Positions 47,831 to 58,900 of a stretch of 64,000 nt of DNA are shown one piece after another; the stretch's first letter is position 1; each line of letters starts with the position of its first letter. Source of the stretch: Linanthus parryae (taxonomy: Eukaryota; Streptophyta; Magnoliopsida; Ericales; Polemoniaceae); NCBI GenBank assembly GCA_023055425.1, contig JALGPY010000002.1:156189345-156253344 (forward strand), written 5' to 3'. A program made the position numbers and the translations under genes. The notes beneath the pieces are model-generated. The model had not been told where the DNA came from and searched no databases. It saw only the letters and a program-made list of their open reading frames with translations.

Positions 47831-47936
47831 TTTCAAGTGTTTGAAACTCATTTCAAGGCCTTGAAACAGACTTAATAATTTCATACTCTAACTGTTTTCA
47901 TTACAAGGGCTTGAAACTCATTTCAATGCCTTGAAT
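47831..47936. repeat. TTTCAAGGCCTTGAAA palindrome pairs (right)
   Basis: Four related 16-mers lie at 47831, 47851 (perfect palindrome), 47901 and 47921, two pairs each with a 20-bp period. Confidence 0.95.
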
Positions 47937-48088
47937 CTCTTTACAAATCTTTTGACACCACTACTCTTGCAAAGCTTGGCAAAAGTCTGCATACTCTATT
48001 CAACCACCCCTTTCTAGAGTATTGATCCTGTATTTCTACCTACTTTACACCCCTTCAGAGATATTGTGGATTAATATTGTAGATTAGA

Positions 48089-48352
48089 TGTAATAACCCA
48101 CATTTCTAAGTCGTATTAGTACGTTAATATTATGTTATTATATGTTAATATTTCATTTAAATTTGTCTATTAGCTCGTAAAAAAATTATGAATATCCTAT
48201 TCTTGTGTAATTAAAAATATGGTTAAAAGCATTATTTTCTTATTTGAGCTTCATCCTCTAAAGTATGCGATAAATGAATTATGTGCATAATCGTGTATAA
48301 ATGTATTTTCCGTGTAGAGTGCTATCGTTATTTGTGTAAAGTGTAACTCCTA

Positions 48353-48416
<64 letters not shown>

Positions 48417-48904
48417 TTGTATATCTATTTTCTAAGTGAAAATATTATCTTCTAAATGAATATTTCATGTCAATTGCATAGTCTAGACTTGTATATAGTA
48501 AATGTGGAATCAAATGTTAAGTTGTATGTGTGTTAGATTTAGAAACTATAATGTAGTTTACGATAATGTTAGGGACCTTCATGCAATAAAATTTTAGACC
48601 ATTAAATATTAATTGTAGAAAGTTATAAGATGTTTTAGGAGTACTTGATAATCTTGTGTTCATGCTAGTTTTACGACATTTGCATTTTAAAGATGCTAGA
48701 GAATTAATTAGAACCACACAAAAATAGTCAACGCGGTACAATTGTTGCACCAAATCAATTCCAATACATTGCATGAACTAACCCCTCCACTTGTCACTCC
48801 ACTCTCACCACATGTCACTCTCCTCCCATTTTTTCTCCTCCTCCATCCGTCTCTACTCTCCTTTCTAGTTCTCTTATGTTTTTCATTTCCTTCATGTTAC
48901 TACT
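48089..48904. other. no gene; possible LTR fragment and (TA)n
   Basis: It begins TGTAATAACCCACATTTCTA, a start common in plant Ty3/gypsy LTRs, but no partner or end was found. It includes a (TA)n run at 48357-48414. No coding sequence is seen. Confidence 0.4.
48357..48414. repeat. (TA)n microsatellite
   Basis: An almost pure TA run of nearly 60 bases. Confidence 0.95.
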
Positions 48905-49529
48905 GTAGATAGTGCTTTCTGAACAGACAGATCTTAGCCACGTGGCAATCATCCAGCACACCATATTGTGCTCCACACACACTGGATCGCCAACCGCGCT
49001 GATCCACGTGGGGGCTGCGAGACAGGGCCCTCGCATACCACTGCACGGGACTTGTAGGGACTCAGTGGTCTGGAGGCTAGAGTAAGTCCTGTCGCGTGCG
49101 AGCCAAGCTCGCGCGCGACCCTTAGTAATTGCTTTTGAGAGATTTATGGCACGAGCTCCATAAACCCGGTCAATCCGGTCAAACCCGGTCAACCCCATAA
49201 CGGTTCCGGTATACGCGGATAACGTGCTGTAACGGTCCCTATATACGCGGACGAACGTGCCGTTGTGGTTAAGCTAATTAAGCCGCCATTGATGGGCGCA
49301 TTAACCACACTACAACGGTCACATTCTCCGTTATATATATAGGACGTTAACCCTTCCATACAAGGAGAACGACCCGAGATACGCGAAAGGTCTGCCAGAA
49401 TCCTGTCTCTCTCTCACACAGTACTACTGCCTTACTCTCTTCCTACTCACAACCCAACATTTCCTGTGCCATTTTCTATTCTCTGCCCTTGGTGTACACA
49501 GAGTTCTCTCTGCCGGATTCTCTTGTACA
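48905..49529 (+). repeat. Tat 5' LTR (approximate borders)
   Basis: GC-richer sequence with a TATATATATAGG box near 49333 and a pyrimidine-rich leader, ending CTTGTACA(CA) just before the primer site. It carries two imperfect 30-bp repeats with TATACGCGG cores (about 49210 and 49241). Borders are not confirmed by a partner LTR. Confidence 0.5.
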
Positions 49530-49534
49530 CATTT

Positions 49535-49550
49535 TGGTGAACCCGACGTG
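49535..49550 (+). other. Tat primer-binding site
   Basis: TGGTGAACCCGACGTG follows the LTR end by a few bases and begins with the TGG expected to pair with a tRNA CCA end. The tRNA was not identified. Confidence 0.55.
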
Positions 49551-49571
49551 AACTTACCATTGCAAGCAACC

Positions 49572-51143
49572 ATGTCTCATGAGGATGATGTCAGTAATAG
49601 ATCGCCTTCCACGGAGACCACCTCGGGAGAGGAGACCCGCCGTACTCCTACAGCCACTGGTGAAGCTCCGACGCTAGAGGCCTTAGACGCCACCATCCAG
49701 AATCAGGCGAAGGCCCTCAAGGCTCAATCTGCACAGCTAGAACGGATAATGGCTGTTCTGGGTACTCTCGCTCCAAACCCCACACCAGCCACCACCGTCT
49801 CTTAGGGAGGAGGAACCTCCACCACTCAAGGATTGGGAGTGTCAACCACACCACCCAATCCTAACCTGCAAACTCCACCGGAAACTACGCAGCTACCCTC
49901 AATTCAGGGGCCAACAGCTCAAATGTTGCCTCTTGCTACTCATACTCCTCAACCTCCAACTTTGGTACCTAATCCGGCCTCACAGTATCCCTTGCCTCTT
50001 CCAACGCCAACGTGGGGTAACGTGAATTCACAATATGTTCCTAGCCCTCCTGCGACATATGTGTCGCCTCCGCCTGCGGCAACCCCTACTCCCGCTGCCG
50101 AGGGAAGTGCTCCAGAGTGTATGACGTCGCTGCAACGGCGCATAGACACCATTCTGGCTCACTAATCGTTCGCGGATACCATCATCCCGAAACTTGACAA
50201 CGACCCGCCTATTACACGAGAGATTTACCTCATGCCTAACCCTGCTGGGTACAAGGCTCCTAAATGGGACAAATTCGAGGATGTCAACGGGAACGCCCAT
50301 GAGCATGTCATGCGCTTCATTGATTTAATGGGGCCGTATGGGGCTGATCCTAAGCTGCTGATGCGCGAGTTCCCGAAATCCTTGGAGAACGTGGCCTACA
50401 AGTGGTACAGGACGTTGGAAGCTGGATCCGTGAAGACTTGGGACGATATGGTCCAGAAGTTTTACACTAAATTCTTCAAGATGGAAGAAAAGGTGACAAT
50501 GATTCATCTTTCGCGGATGTACCAGAAGCGCGAGGAGGATGGAATAACATTCATCAAGAAGTTCAGGGCCAAGTCCTTGGAGTGCAAAGATGTGATACTC
50601 GAGAGTAGACTCGTGGATATATGCCTGCAATGCATGCGAGACGAGTACAAAGGTATGCTTATCAACCTGCGAACACCTACATTTTTGAAGCTAATCGAAT
50701 GCACGAAGAATATCGAGCCTATAGTGGAGAGGCAGAAGAAGAGGAACGCCCCTGAGAGATCCTCGAGCGGGAACACTTTCAAAATTGGGAGATTCAGCTA
50801 CAAGAGAGGACGCGAGGATGAAGTGAATACAATCTCGCCCCAAAAGCAACCGAAGGTAGTGAACTTCGATGCGCCACCACTGCCATGTTCGGTAGAGGAA
50901 GCGAGCGACCTGTGCAGACAATGACGTAAGGACGGTATTTTGCCGCCGCTCGAAAAAGCACCTTCTAGGGAGATGGTGAGGGACCCGAAGTGGTGTGAAT
51001 GTCACGGAAAGGTCATGCATCCCACAGCTGATTGGAAGAAGCTCAAAATCATGGTAAGCCAAAAGATGAAAAATGGCGAGTTGATAATCAGGGATCAAAG
51101 GCAGGATGTGCGAAACAATCCACTCCCTGCCCATGCGGAGTAA
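49572..51143 (+). pseudogene. Tat gag, with in-frame stops
   Basis: From ATG 49572 the frame shows a coiled-coil-like start (IQNQAKALKAQSAQLERIM), a Pro/Thr-rich linker, the retrotransposon gag domain (KWDKFEDVNGNAHEHVMRFI, SLENVAYKWYRTL, TWDDMVQKFYTKFF) and a degenerate zinc knuckle, CECHGKVMHPTADW, in which the last cysteine appears replaced by Trp. Stops occur at 49803, 50163, 50922 and 51141, all in the same reading frame, so the gene decayed mainly by point mutation. Gag would form the virus-like particle; this copy cannot. Confidence 0.85.
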
Positions 51144-51167
51144 GAGTCGAAAGGCAAACAGGTCGCC

Positions 51168-54100
51168 ATGATCTCGATTGTGGACCTTGAAGAGGTTGCG
51201 GAGGATGGTCTACCCATCATCGTCGAGATCCAAAACGACGAGGATTACAGCATAGACACTGAGGACGAACGTGCCGATCGGATGAAGGGGTCGCATGGTT
51301 TCAGCATGTTCTTCGATGAGATGAATTTCTCAGAGAAATGCCGGAAGGAGATGACAAAGGTGATCCTGAGGATAGCAGAAGATTACGAAGAGGATATCGT
51401 AGTCTCCAATGGAAAGGTTGTCAGGGCATCACGCTCGATAGAAAAGGTTATAACCTTCTCCGCAAGCGACAAGAAGACAGATGGGAGCCACCAGAAGCTT
51501 CTGTATGTAACAGCAATCATCAATGGTGTGGATTTCAAAAGAGCGTTCGTTGACGGAGGAGCAGCAGTTAACGTTATTTCGCTCCATACTCTGAAGTTAG
51601 CAGGAATTCCAGAGCACAAGATCGTCAAGCGCCCATCCCCGCTGATGGGATTCGGAAGCGACTCCAGAATGACAATAGGATGGATCCGCCTGGGTGTCCA
51701 GATCGGCAAAATTAAGTGTTCAGCAAAATTCTATGTCATAGATGCGAACACCACGTATCACATGATTATAGGCCGGGCCTGGATTCATCGCTTTGATGCT
51801 GTCCCTTCAACAACTCACCAAGTAATGAAAGCTATCTGGAATGATAGAATAGTGGAGATACCAGCTTCGATAAATCCCTTCAACATGGACGAAGCGCATC
51901 TCAGTGAGGCGGTATGGTTCACTGAGATGGCAGATGAGCAAACGCCTGGACCGTTCAACCCTACTCCTTTGCCTCGTTGGGAGGACATCAAAGATCAGTC
52001 ACCTGCAGGTGTGATGGTGACAAGAGATGAAGCCAAGGAAAAGTCGTCTACACGAGAAGAGACGCCGCGGATTGCCTACCAGCGAAAGAACGTGTATACT
52101 CTGAAAAGGATAGCAAAACATGATCCTGAAGGCAAGGAGATAGAGAGTTTCTACGCCAACGGGAAGAAATGCTATCGCATATGAAGGTGCGCGGGGATGT
52201 CCTCACGCGAGCATGGGGATATCCCTGAGAAAATCAATCAGATTGAGCAGGTTTTGGAACCAGACAAACCAATGCCAAGCGTTCTAGAGGAGAAACTCAA
52301 AGAAGCACCCGTATGCATGGAGGACAAACCCAGACCGCAAAAGCAGGAGATAAAGGAGGTATTCCTAAGCCCGAGCGAAGAAAAGAAGAGGCCAGTCTTT
52401 CTAAGTGCGGACCTCACAGGCGAGGAGGAGGAAAGATTGCTACAACTTCTGACTGAGTACAAAGACGTGTTCGCATGGGAATATGATGAAATGCCTGGTC
52501 TGGACACGAGCATCACCATGCACCGGTTAGATGTAATCCCAGGGTCCAAACCGGTAAAGCAGAGCACGAGAAGCTTTAGACCGGAGCTTAACGTTAAGAT
52601 CAAGCAGGAAGTTGTCAAACTTCTGAATGCCAAGTTCATCGATCCGAATCACCATCCCACATGGTTGGCTAACATTGTGCCGGTGGTAAAGCATAATGGG
52701 CAGCTTCGCATTTGCGTGGATTTCCGGGACCTTAATCGTTTCTGCCCAAGGATGATTTTCCACTCCCCAACATCGACTTACTTATCGATTCGACCGCGGG
52801 TCATCGCATGTTCAACTTCATGGACGGCTTCAGTGGGTACAATCAGATCAAGATGGACCCCGAAGATGCACGGAAAACTGCATTCATCACTCCGGTGGGA
52901 GTCTTCAATTACACGGTTATGCCCTTTGGCCTCAAGAACGCAGGTGCGACTTATCAGCGGGCCATGATGCTGTTTCACGACATGATGCACAAGGAAGTAG
53001 AATTCAACGTGGATGACTTAGTTGTCAAATCCAAGGAAGAGGCAGACCATCTGGGGGATTTGCGAAAAGTGTTCAACAGATGCAGAAGATTTCAATTAAA
53101 GATGAACCCCATGAAGTGCGCATTCGGGGTAACATCGGGGAAGTTCTTGGGATGTGTGGTACATCGTCAAGGAAAAGAGCCTGATCCCGCGAAAGTATCG
53201 GGCATCACTAGCATGAATGCGCCGCACAACCAAAGTACCTTGAAGACCTTCTTGGGAAAGCTATCCTACCTGCGAAGGTTCATCCCAGCGATCGCCGAAA
53301 TCACCTTCTGTTTCAGCGATCTTCTCAAGAAAGATGCTACATACAACTGGACTACAGAGCACAAGGCTGCGTTCGGAAAGCTAAAGGAACTGCTGACATC
53401 ATCAAAAGTAATGATTTCACCTCAGCTCGGATCACCACTCTTGTTGTACTTGACGTCAACGAGGAGGTCTATAGGGGCACTCCTAGCTCAGGAGCATGAG
53501 GGTCAAGAAAGGCCCATCTACTACATCTCTCGTATAGTGCATCCAGCAGAATCAAGGTACACGGACATTGAACGTCATTGCCTTGCTTTATTCTTTGTAA
53601 TAGAGAAGTTGAGGCACTATTTTGCTTCGCACAAAGTAGTAGTGGTCACAAAGAGTGATCCTATACGGTATCTTCTGACTCATACTACTCCTGGGGGAAG
53701 ATTGGCAAAATGGTATATGACCATTTCTCAATATGACATCACATGTGCTCGACCCCGGGCAATCAAATCGCAAGCGGTGGCGGATTTGCTAGCGCAGTTC
53801 CCTGATAACAGTCATGAGCCTGTGATTGAAGAAGAATTGGAAGGACCTGAAATCTACGCAGTTGAGTTGCCCTATTGGACGCTCCATTTCGATGGCTCAT
53901 CAACAAGGAAAGGTGGAGGCATCAGGATAGTCTTGACCAAACCAGATGGAGAGGTCATACAGATGTCAGCAAAGCTTGACTTCGCAGTCACTAACAATGA
54001 AGTAGAGTATGAGGCTCTCATCGCAGGTCTTCGCGCAGCGAAGGCACTAGAAGTAAGCAACTTGACGGTTATGGGAGACTCCAAGCTAATCGTCAAACAA

Positions 54101-54506
54101 GCCTCGGGCGAGTATGGTTTGAGGGAGATCAACTTGTTTCCTTACCGGACCTTGGTACAGAAACTGGTGCAGCAGTTCTGCGACGTCAAGTATGAGCACA
54201 AACCCAGAGCGGACAATAGGCATGCTGATGCTTTAGCTACCTTGGGATGCAAGTTTAGTACGGATAAATGTCCCGCGAGAATCTTGATTGAAGTGCGAAC
54301 ATCCTCGGCGTTGACGGAGGACGCGTGCGACGACGAATGCATAGACGATACGGACTGGAGAAAGTCAATCCTGCGTGCTATCGCAGAAGGCACGAGCAAC
54401 GAAAATTGGGCATCCACGAAGGGGTATTGCATACATGACAACACCCTCTACTACAAGGGCCTCGGCGGAATACTCATGCGATGTGTCTCGGAGCAGGAGG
54501 GACAAG
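51168..54506 (+). pseudogene. Tat pol: protease, RT, RNase H, archaeal-type RNase H
   Basis: The protease motif is FVDGGAAVNVIS (about 51547-51582). After a TGA at 52182-52184, reverse transcriptase starts (FAWEYDEMPGLD, LRICVDFRDLNRFCP). A 1-base frameshift near 52750 moves the rest (MDGFSGYNQIKMDPED, MPFGLKNAGATYQRAM) into the frame that runs to 54506. The catalytic box reads FNVDD (53003-53017) where YVDD is expected. The first RNase H follows (about 53430-53800), then a second one with FDGSSTRKGGG, NNEVEYEALIAGL, GDSKLIVKQ and ADALATL (about 53886-54250). Copia is inserted after EQEGQ. It would have copied the element's RNA into DNA; the stops, frameshift and active-site change indicate loss of function. 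Confidence 0.9.
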
Positions 54507-55936
54507 TGTAGGGTTTTGATTCATGGATCGCGCAAACGGAAGCATAATCAAACAAACAACCATGCAAAACCCTCCAAAAATCACAAGTCTAGATGCATAA
54601 CGATAGTGAAAGTAAGAAATCATAAACACACCTTTGGGTTCTCCTTGATGACTTCAAACGCGAATAGTGTCACGTTCTCTATAGTTGATCCACGCCTAGA
54701 GTTGTTCCTAGATCTCCAATCTCCTTGGTGCTAGCCCGGAATGAGAGGAGGGTGAAGGAATCACGCAAAACGAGGCACAAAAGGGGGCTCGGCCCTCTTG
54801 TGGCGTCGGGGACGAGTGGGCGGCGGCAAGGGGGCGGCGTCCCTCTTGTTGCTTGCTCTCTCTCTCCTTTGTTCTCTCCTACTCTTGTTATGTTCTCTTT
54901 AGAGCATAAGTTGTTATAGGGAAGGAAGGAGGAGGGTCCTTTATATAGTCCAACAACTCCTTGTTAACTACCTAAAGGACTTATTCTAGTCCTACTAGAA
55001 TTCAATTTAGTCCCTTCCTTGCAAATTAGTCCCTACTAAGTTTGCAAGGGTTTGCAAAGTGATCCTTCTAATTAATTAATCCAATTAATTAATTTCCAAA
55101 TCTAGTACAACTCTATATAGCGTGTGACCCCATAGGTTCTATCTAGTTGGTAGCAACTCTTTGCTAACATGGAGCGGTTTCTAGCAAAACATCCATTCTA
55201 GCCAACTAATAGAATAGTCATCTAGACAACCTTGTACAAGCAATTGTCTCATCCCTTTGCCTCCATATCCGGATTGGACACGAGACATACAAGTCACACT
55301 CGTATATCCAATCCCTAGTTTCTCGATCCATGAAATAGCCTTATTCGTGCAAATAACATCAATATCCCTTATATTGATTTATTTGAGTCTGGCCAGACAT
55401 TCTATAAGCACTATCCTCGAGTGGCCTTGGATATTTGCTCCCGTTATGTGGGAGGGGCAAATCCTCTCTACGTCCACTACGATCTCTAAGCTTGCTTCTC
55501 ATTGTATCCAGTACACGCCTTTATAACTACCCAGTTACGGTGTAGCGTTTAACGCTACCAAGATCACAATGATCCACAACTAGAATATCTAGTGACTTCA
55601 AGTCTAAGGATGACAATGCCATTGTACCCGAGAAGCACTTGTGACTCAACATAACGTGTATGTAGCCTTCTCGGTAATGGGTCAATCCAGTGCAACATTC
55701 CGTAATGCACACCATGTGTTGGATCGTGATATCTCCATATCAATCCAACCCCATACTAGTCTATAAATGATTGTCCCAATTAATCATTATACTTGACTAG
55801 GGATATTTAAGATAAACAACATGATTGTAAATCTAAGGACTTCATTATATTAAATATCCAATAAATAATAAATGAATTTCTAGCCAATTACAAATTCATA
55901 CTAAACTAGATTGCCTCTAGGGCATCTATTCCAACA
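54507..55936 (-). repeat. copia 3' LTR
   Basis: On the minus strand it starts TGTTGGAATAGATGCCCTAG and ends AATCAAAACCCTACA. 1430 bp, near-identical to the copy at 61586-63016. Confidence 0.97.
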
Positions 55937-55951
55937 GTCTCCCACTTGCAC
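55937..55951 (-). other. copia polypurine tract
   Basis: The minus strand GTGCAAGTGGGAGAC directly precedes the 3' LTR and adjoins the polyprotein stop codon. Confidence 0.8.
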
Positions 55952-58900
55952 TAGAGCCAATCTGGCGCATCTCGTATGCCCATACTCCTAGTGTGCCCTT
56001 CATGCTTCCACTGCGTGAGAGGCTTCGTAAGCGGGTCTGACAGATTATCATCTGTAGGAATCTTGCATATCCGAACATCTCCTCTATCGATAATATCTCG
56101 AATCAGATGAAACTTCCTGAGCACGTGCTTGGACTTCTGGTGCGATCTGGGTTCCTTTGATTGCGCGATCGCCCCAGTGTTGTCACAAAACAACTCCACT
56201 GGATCCGCAATGCTAGGGACCACACCAAGTTCAGAAACAAACTTTCTGATCCAAACAGCCTCCTTTGCTGCGCCATTTGCAGCAATGTACTCAGCCTCTG
56301 TTGTAGAATCAGCTACCGTCTCTTGCTTGGAACTCTTCCAGCTCACCGCTGCTCCATTCAGGAAAAACACATATCCCGACTGTGATCTAAAGTCATCTCT
56401 ATCGGTTTGGAAGCTTGCATCAGTGTAACCCCATACACGCAACTCTTCCTCACTGCCAAACATCAAGAAAGCATCCTTAGTTCTTCTCAAGTACTTTAGG
56501 ATGTTCTTGACAGCAATCCAGTGACTCTCACCCGGATTGGATTGGTATCTGCTTGTCATACTCAAGGCATATGACACATCTGGTCTAGTACATAACATGG
56601 CGTACATGATAGATCCTATGGCCGAGGCATAGGGAATCCTACTCATGCGTTCCTTCTCAATCTCATTGGAAGGGCATCCACTCTTCGAAAGAGTGATTCC
56701 ATGTGACATGGGCAAGAATCCCTTCTTGGAATCTTGCATGTTGAACCGTTTCAACACCTTGTCAATATATGTACTTTGACTTAGGCCTAGCAACCTCTTA
56801 GATCTATCTCTATAGATCTTTATACCGGGTATATAGGCTGCTTCCCCTAAGTCCTTCATTGAGAAACACTTTCCTAGCCAATCTTTCACAGATTGCAGCA
56901 CGGGAATGTCGTTTCCAATGAGTAGTATGTCATCCACATACAAGACCAGAAAATCTACAGAGCTCCCACTAACATTCTTGTAGACACAAGACTCATCTTC
57001 GTTTCTGATGAAGCCAAACTCTTTGACCACTTCATCAAAACGTCGATTCCAACTCCTAGAAGCTTGCTTCAATCCATAAATGGATCGTTGCAGCTTACAG
57101 ACTTTGTTGGCTTGCTTCGGATCCTCAAAACCCTCCGGCTGTATCATATACACGTCCTCGAGGAGATTCCCATAAAGGAATGCTGTTTTGACATCCATCT
57201 GCCAAATCTCATAGTCATAGTATGCTGCAATCGCAAGTAGGATTCGGATGGATTTGGTCATTGCGACTGGTGAAAAGGTTTCATCATAGTCAATACCATG
57301 AATCTGTCTGAATCCTTTAGCCACCAATCGGCCCTTATAGGTAATCACATTACCATCCATGTCGATCTTCTTCTTGAAGACCCACTTGCACCCTATGAGC
57401 CGCGCCCCATCAGGTGGTTCCACCAAAGTCCATACTTTGTTGGTATACATGGATTCCATCTCGGATCTCATGGCTTCAAGCCACTTCTGCGAGTCTGGGC
57501 CATTCATGGCCTCCTCATAGGTAGTAGGCTCATCATCTATGAGCATCGTGTCACCGGAATCAGTTACGAGAAGTCCGTACCTCTCGGGTTCCTGGCGCAC
57601 TCTACTAGATCTACGAAGCTCTTGTGTTACCTGAACAGGTGGATCCACAACTGCTTGTGATTCCTGTTCATGTTCCATAATCGGTTCAGTAATTTGTGGT
57701 TCTTGAACTTCTTCAAGTTCTACATTCCTCCCACTTGCTTCTTTAGAGACAAACTCTCTTTCTAGAAACACGCCGGTCCGAGCAACAAACACTTTGTTTT
57801 CGGTTGGATTGTAGAAGTAGTATCCCTTTGTCTCCTTAGGGTACCCCACAAATTTACACTTATCCGATTTAGGCCCTAGCTTGTCTGATTGTAAACGTTT
57901 TACATAGACATCGCAGCCCCAAATCCTCATGAACGACAGTGTGGGACGCCTCCCACTCCACATCTCATATGGTGTCTTCATGACTGATTTAGATGGAACA
58001 CGGTTAATGGTGAAAGCTGCACTTAATAGAGCGTAGCCCCAAAATGACAATGGAAGATCGGTTTGACACATCATAGATCGAACCATATCCAATAGGGTTC
58101 GATTCCTCCTCTCGGACACGCCATTCCATTGTGGCGTTCCGGGTGGAGTGAGTTGGGACACGATCCCACACTCTCTAAGATAGTCGTCAAACTCTTGGCT
58201 CAAGTATTCTCCTCCACGATCCGATCGTAGAGCCTTGATACTTTTGCCAAGTTGCTTCTCTACTTCATTCTTGAATTCTTTGAACACTTCAAAGGATTCG
58301 GATTTTGCCCTCATAAGGTACACAAATCCATATCTACTGTAATCATCAGTAAACGTAATGAAGTAGACATAACCACCCCTGGCTGGCGTGGCAAATGGTC
58401 CACACACATCGGTATGTATGAGTTCCAATTGCTCACTAGTCCTTTCACCTTTCTTATTGAAAGGGGACTTTGTCATTTTTCCCAATAAACAAGCCTCACA
58501 TGTCTCATATGATTCAAAATCAAATGAGTCTAGTAATCCATCCTTATGGAGTCTAGATACACGTTTCTCATTTATGTGGCCTAAACGACAATGCCATAAA
58601 TAAGCAGGATTTAAATCATTTATTTTAATCCGCTTGGTATTAATGTTGTAGACAGGATTACTTAGATCAAGGACATAAAGTCCATTAAATAATTGCGCAC
58701 TAAAATAGTGAATATTATTCAAATAAAAGGAACAACAATTGTTCTTTATTGAAATAATAAAACCTTCCTTGTCCAAACAAGAAATAGAAATAATGTTTCT
58801 GCTCATAGCAGGCACAAAATAGCAATTATTTAATTCTAAAACTAATCCTGAGGGCAGAGATAGCTCGCACACGCCTATGGCCAACGCAACAACCTTTGCT

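Larger units (their letters stand above)
46817..48057 (+). mobile_element. solo LTR (probably copia) with paired palindromes
   Basis: A 1241-bp unit from TGTAAGTTCA to CACCCCTTCA, flanked by the perfect 5-bp duplication GAGAT (46812-46816 and 48058-48062). No coding region or primer site is present. The end region (CATACTCTATTCAACCACCC, TTTCTAGAGTATTGATCC) resembles copia LTR ends. The six TTTCAAG..CTTGAAA palindromes are described separately. Confidence 0.8.
46463..48088 (+). mobile_element. TRIM-like mini LTR retrotransposon, interrupted
   Basis: The left LTR (46463-46674) starts TGTAATATCCCGTCGCACAT and ends GTGTTACA. The initiator-Met primer site TGGTATCAGAGCC follows at 46677-46689. After only about 100 bases comes a purine tract (GGTGGGGAGAT) and the start of a second LTR at 46791 (TGTAATATCCCGTCCCACAT). 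The second LTR is cut at 46816 by a solo LTR and resumes at 48058 with GAGATATTGTGGATTA. No coding sequence. Such elements move only with proteins from other retrotransposons. The right border is approximate. Confidence 0.7.

Noticed and set aside
57298..57660. Plus-strand open frames across 56.1-59.6 kb
   Set aside because: Shadows of the intact minus-strand copia polyprotein.
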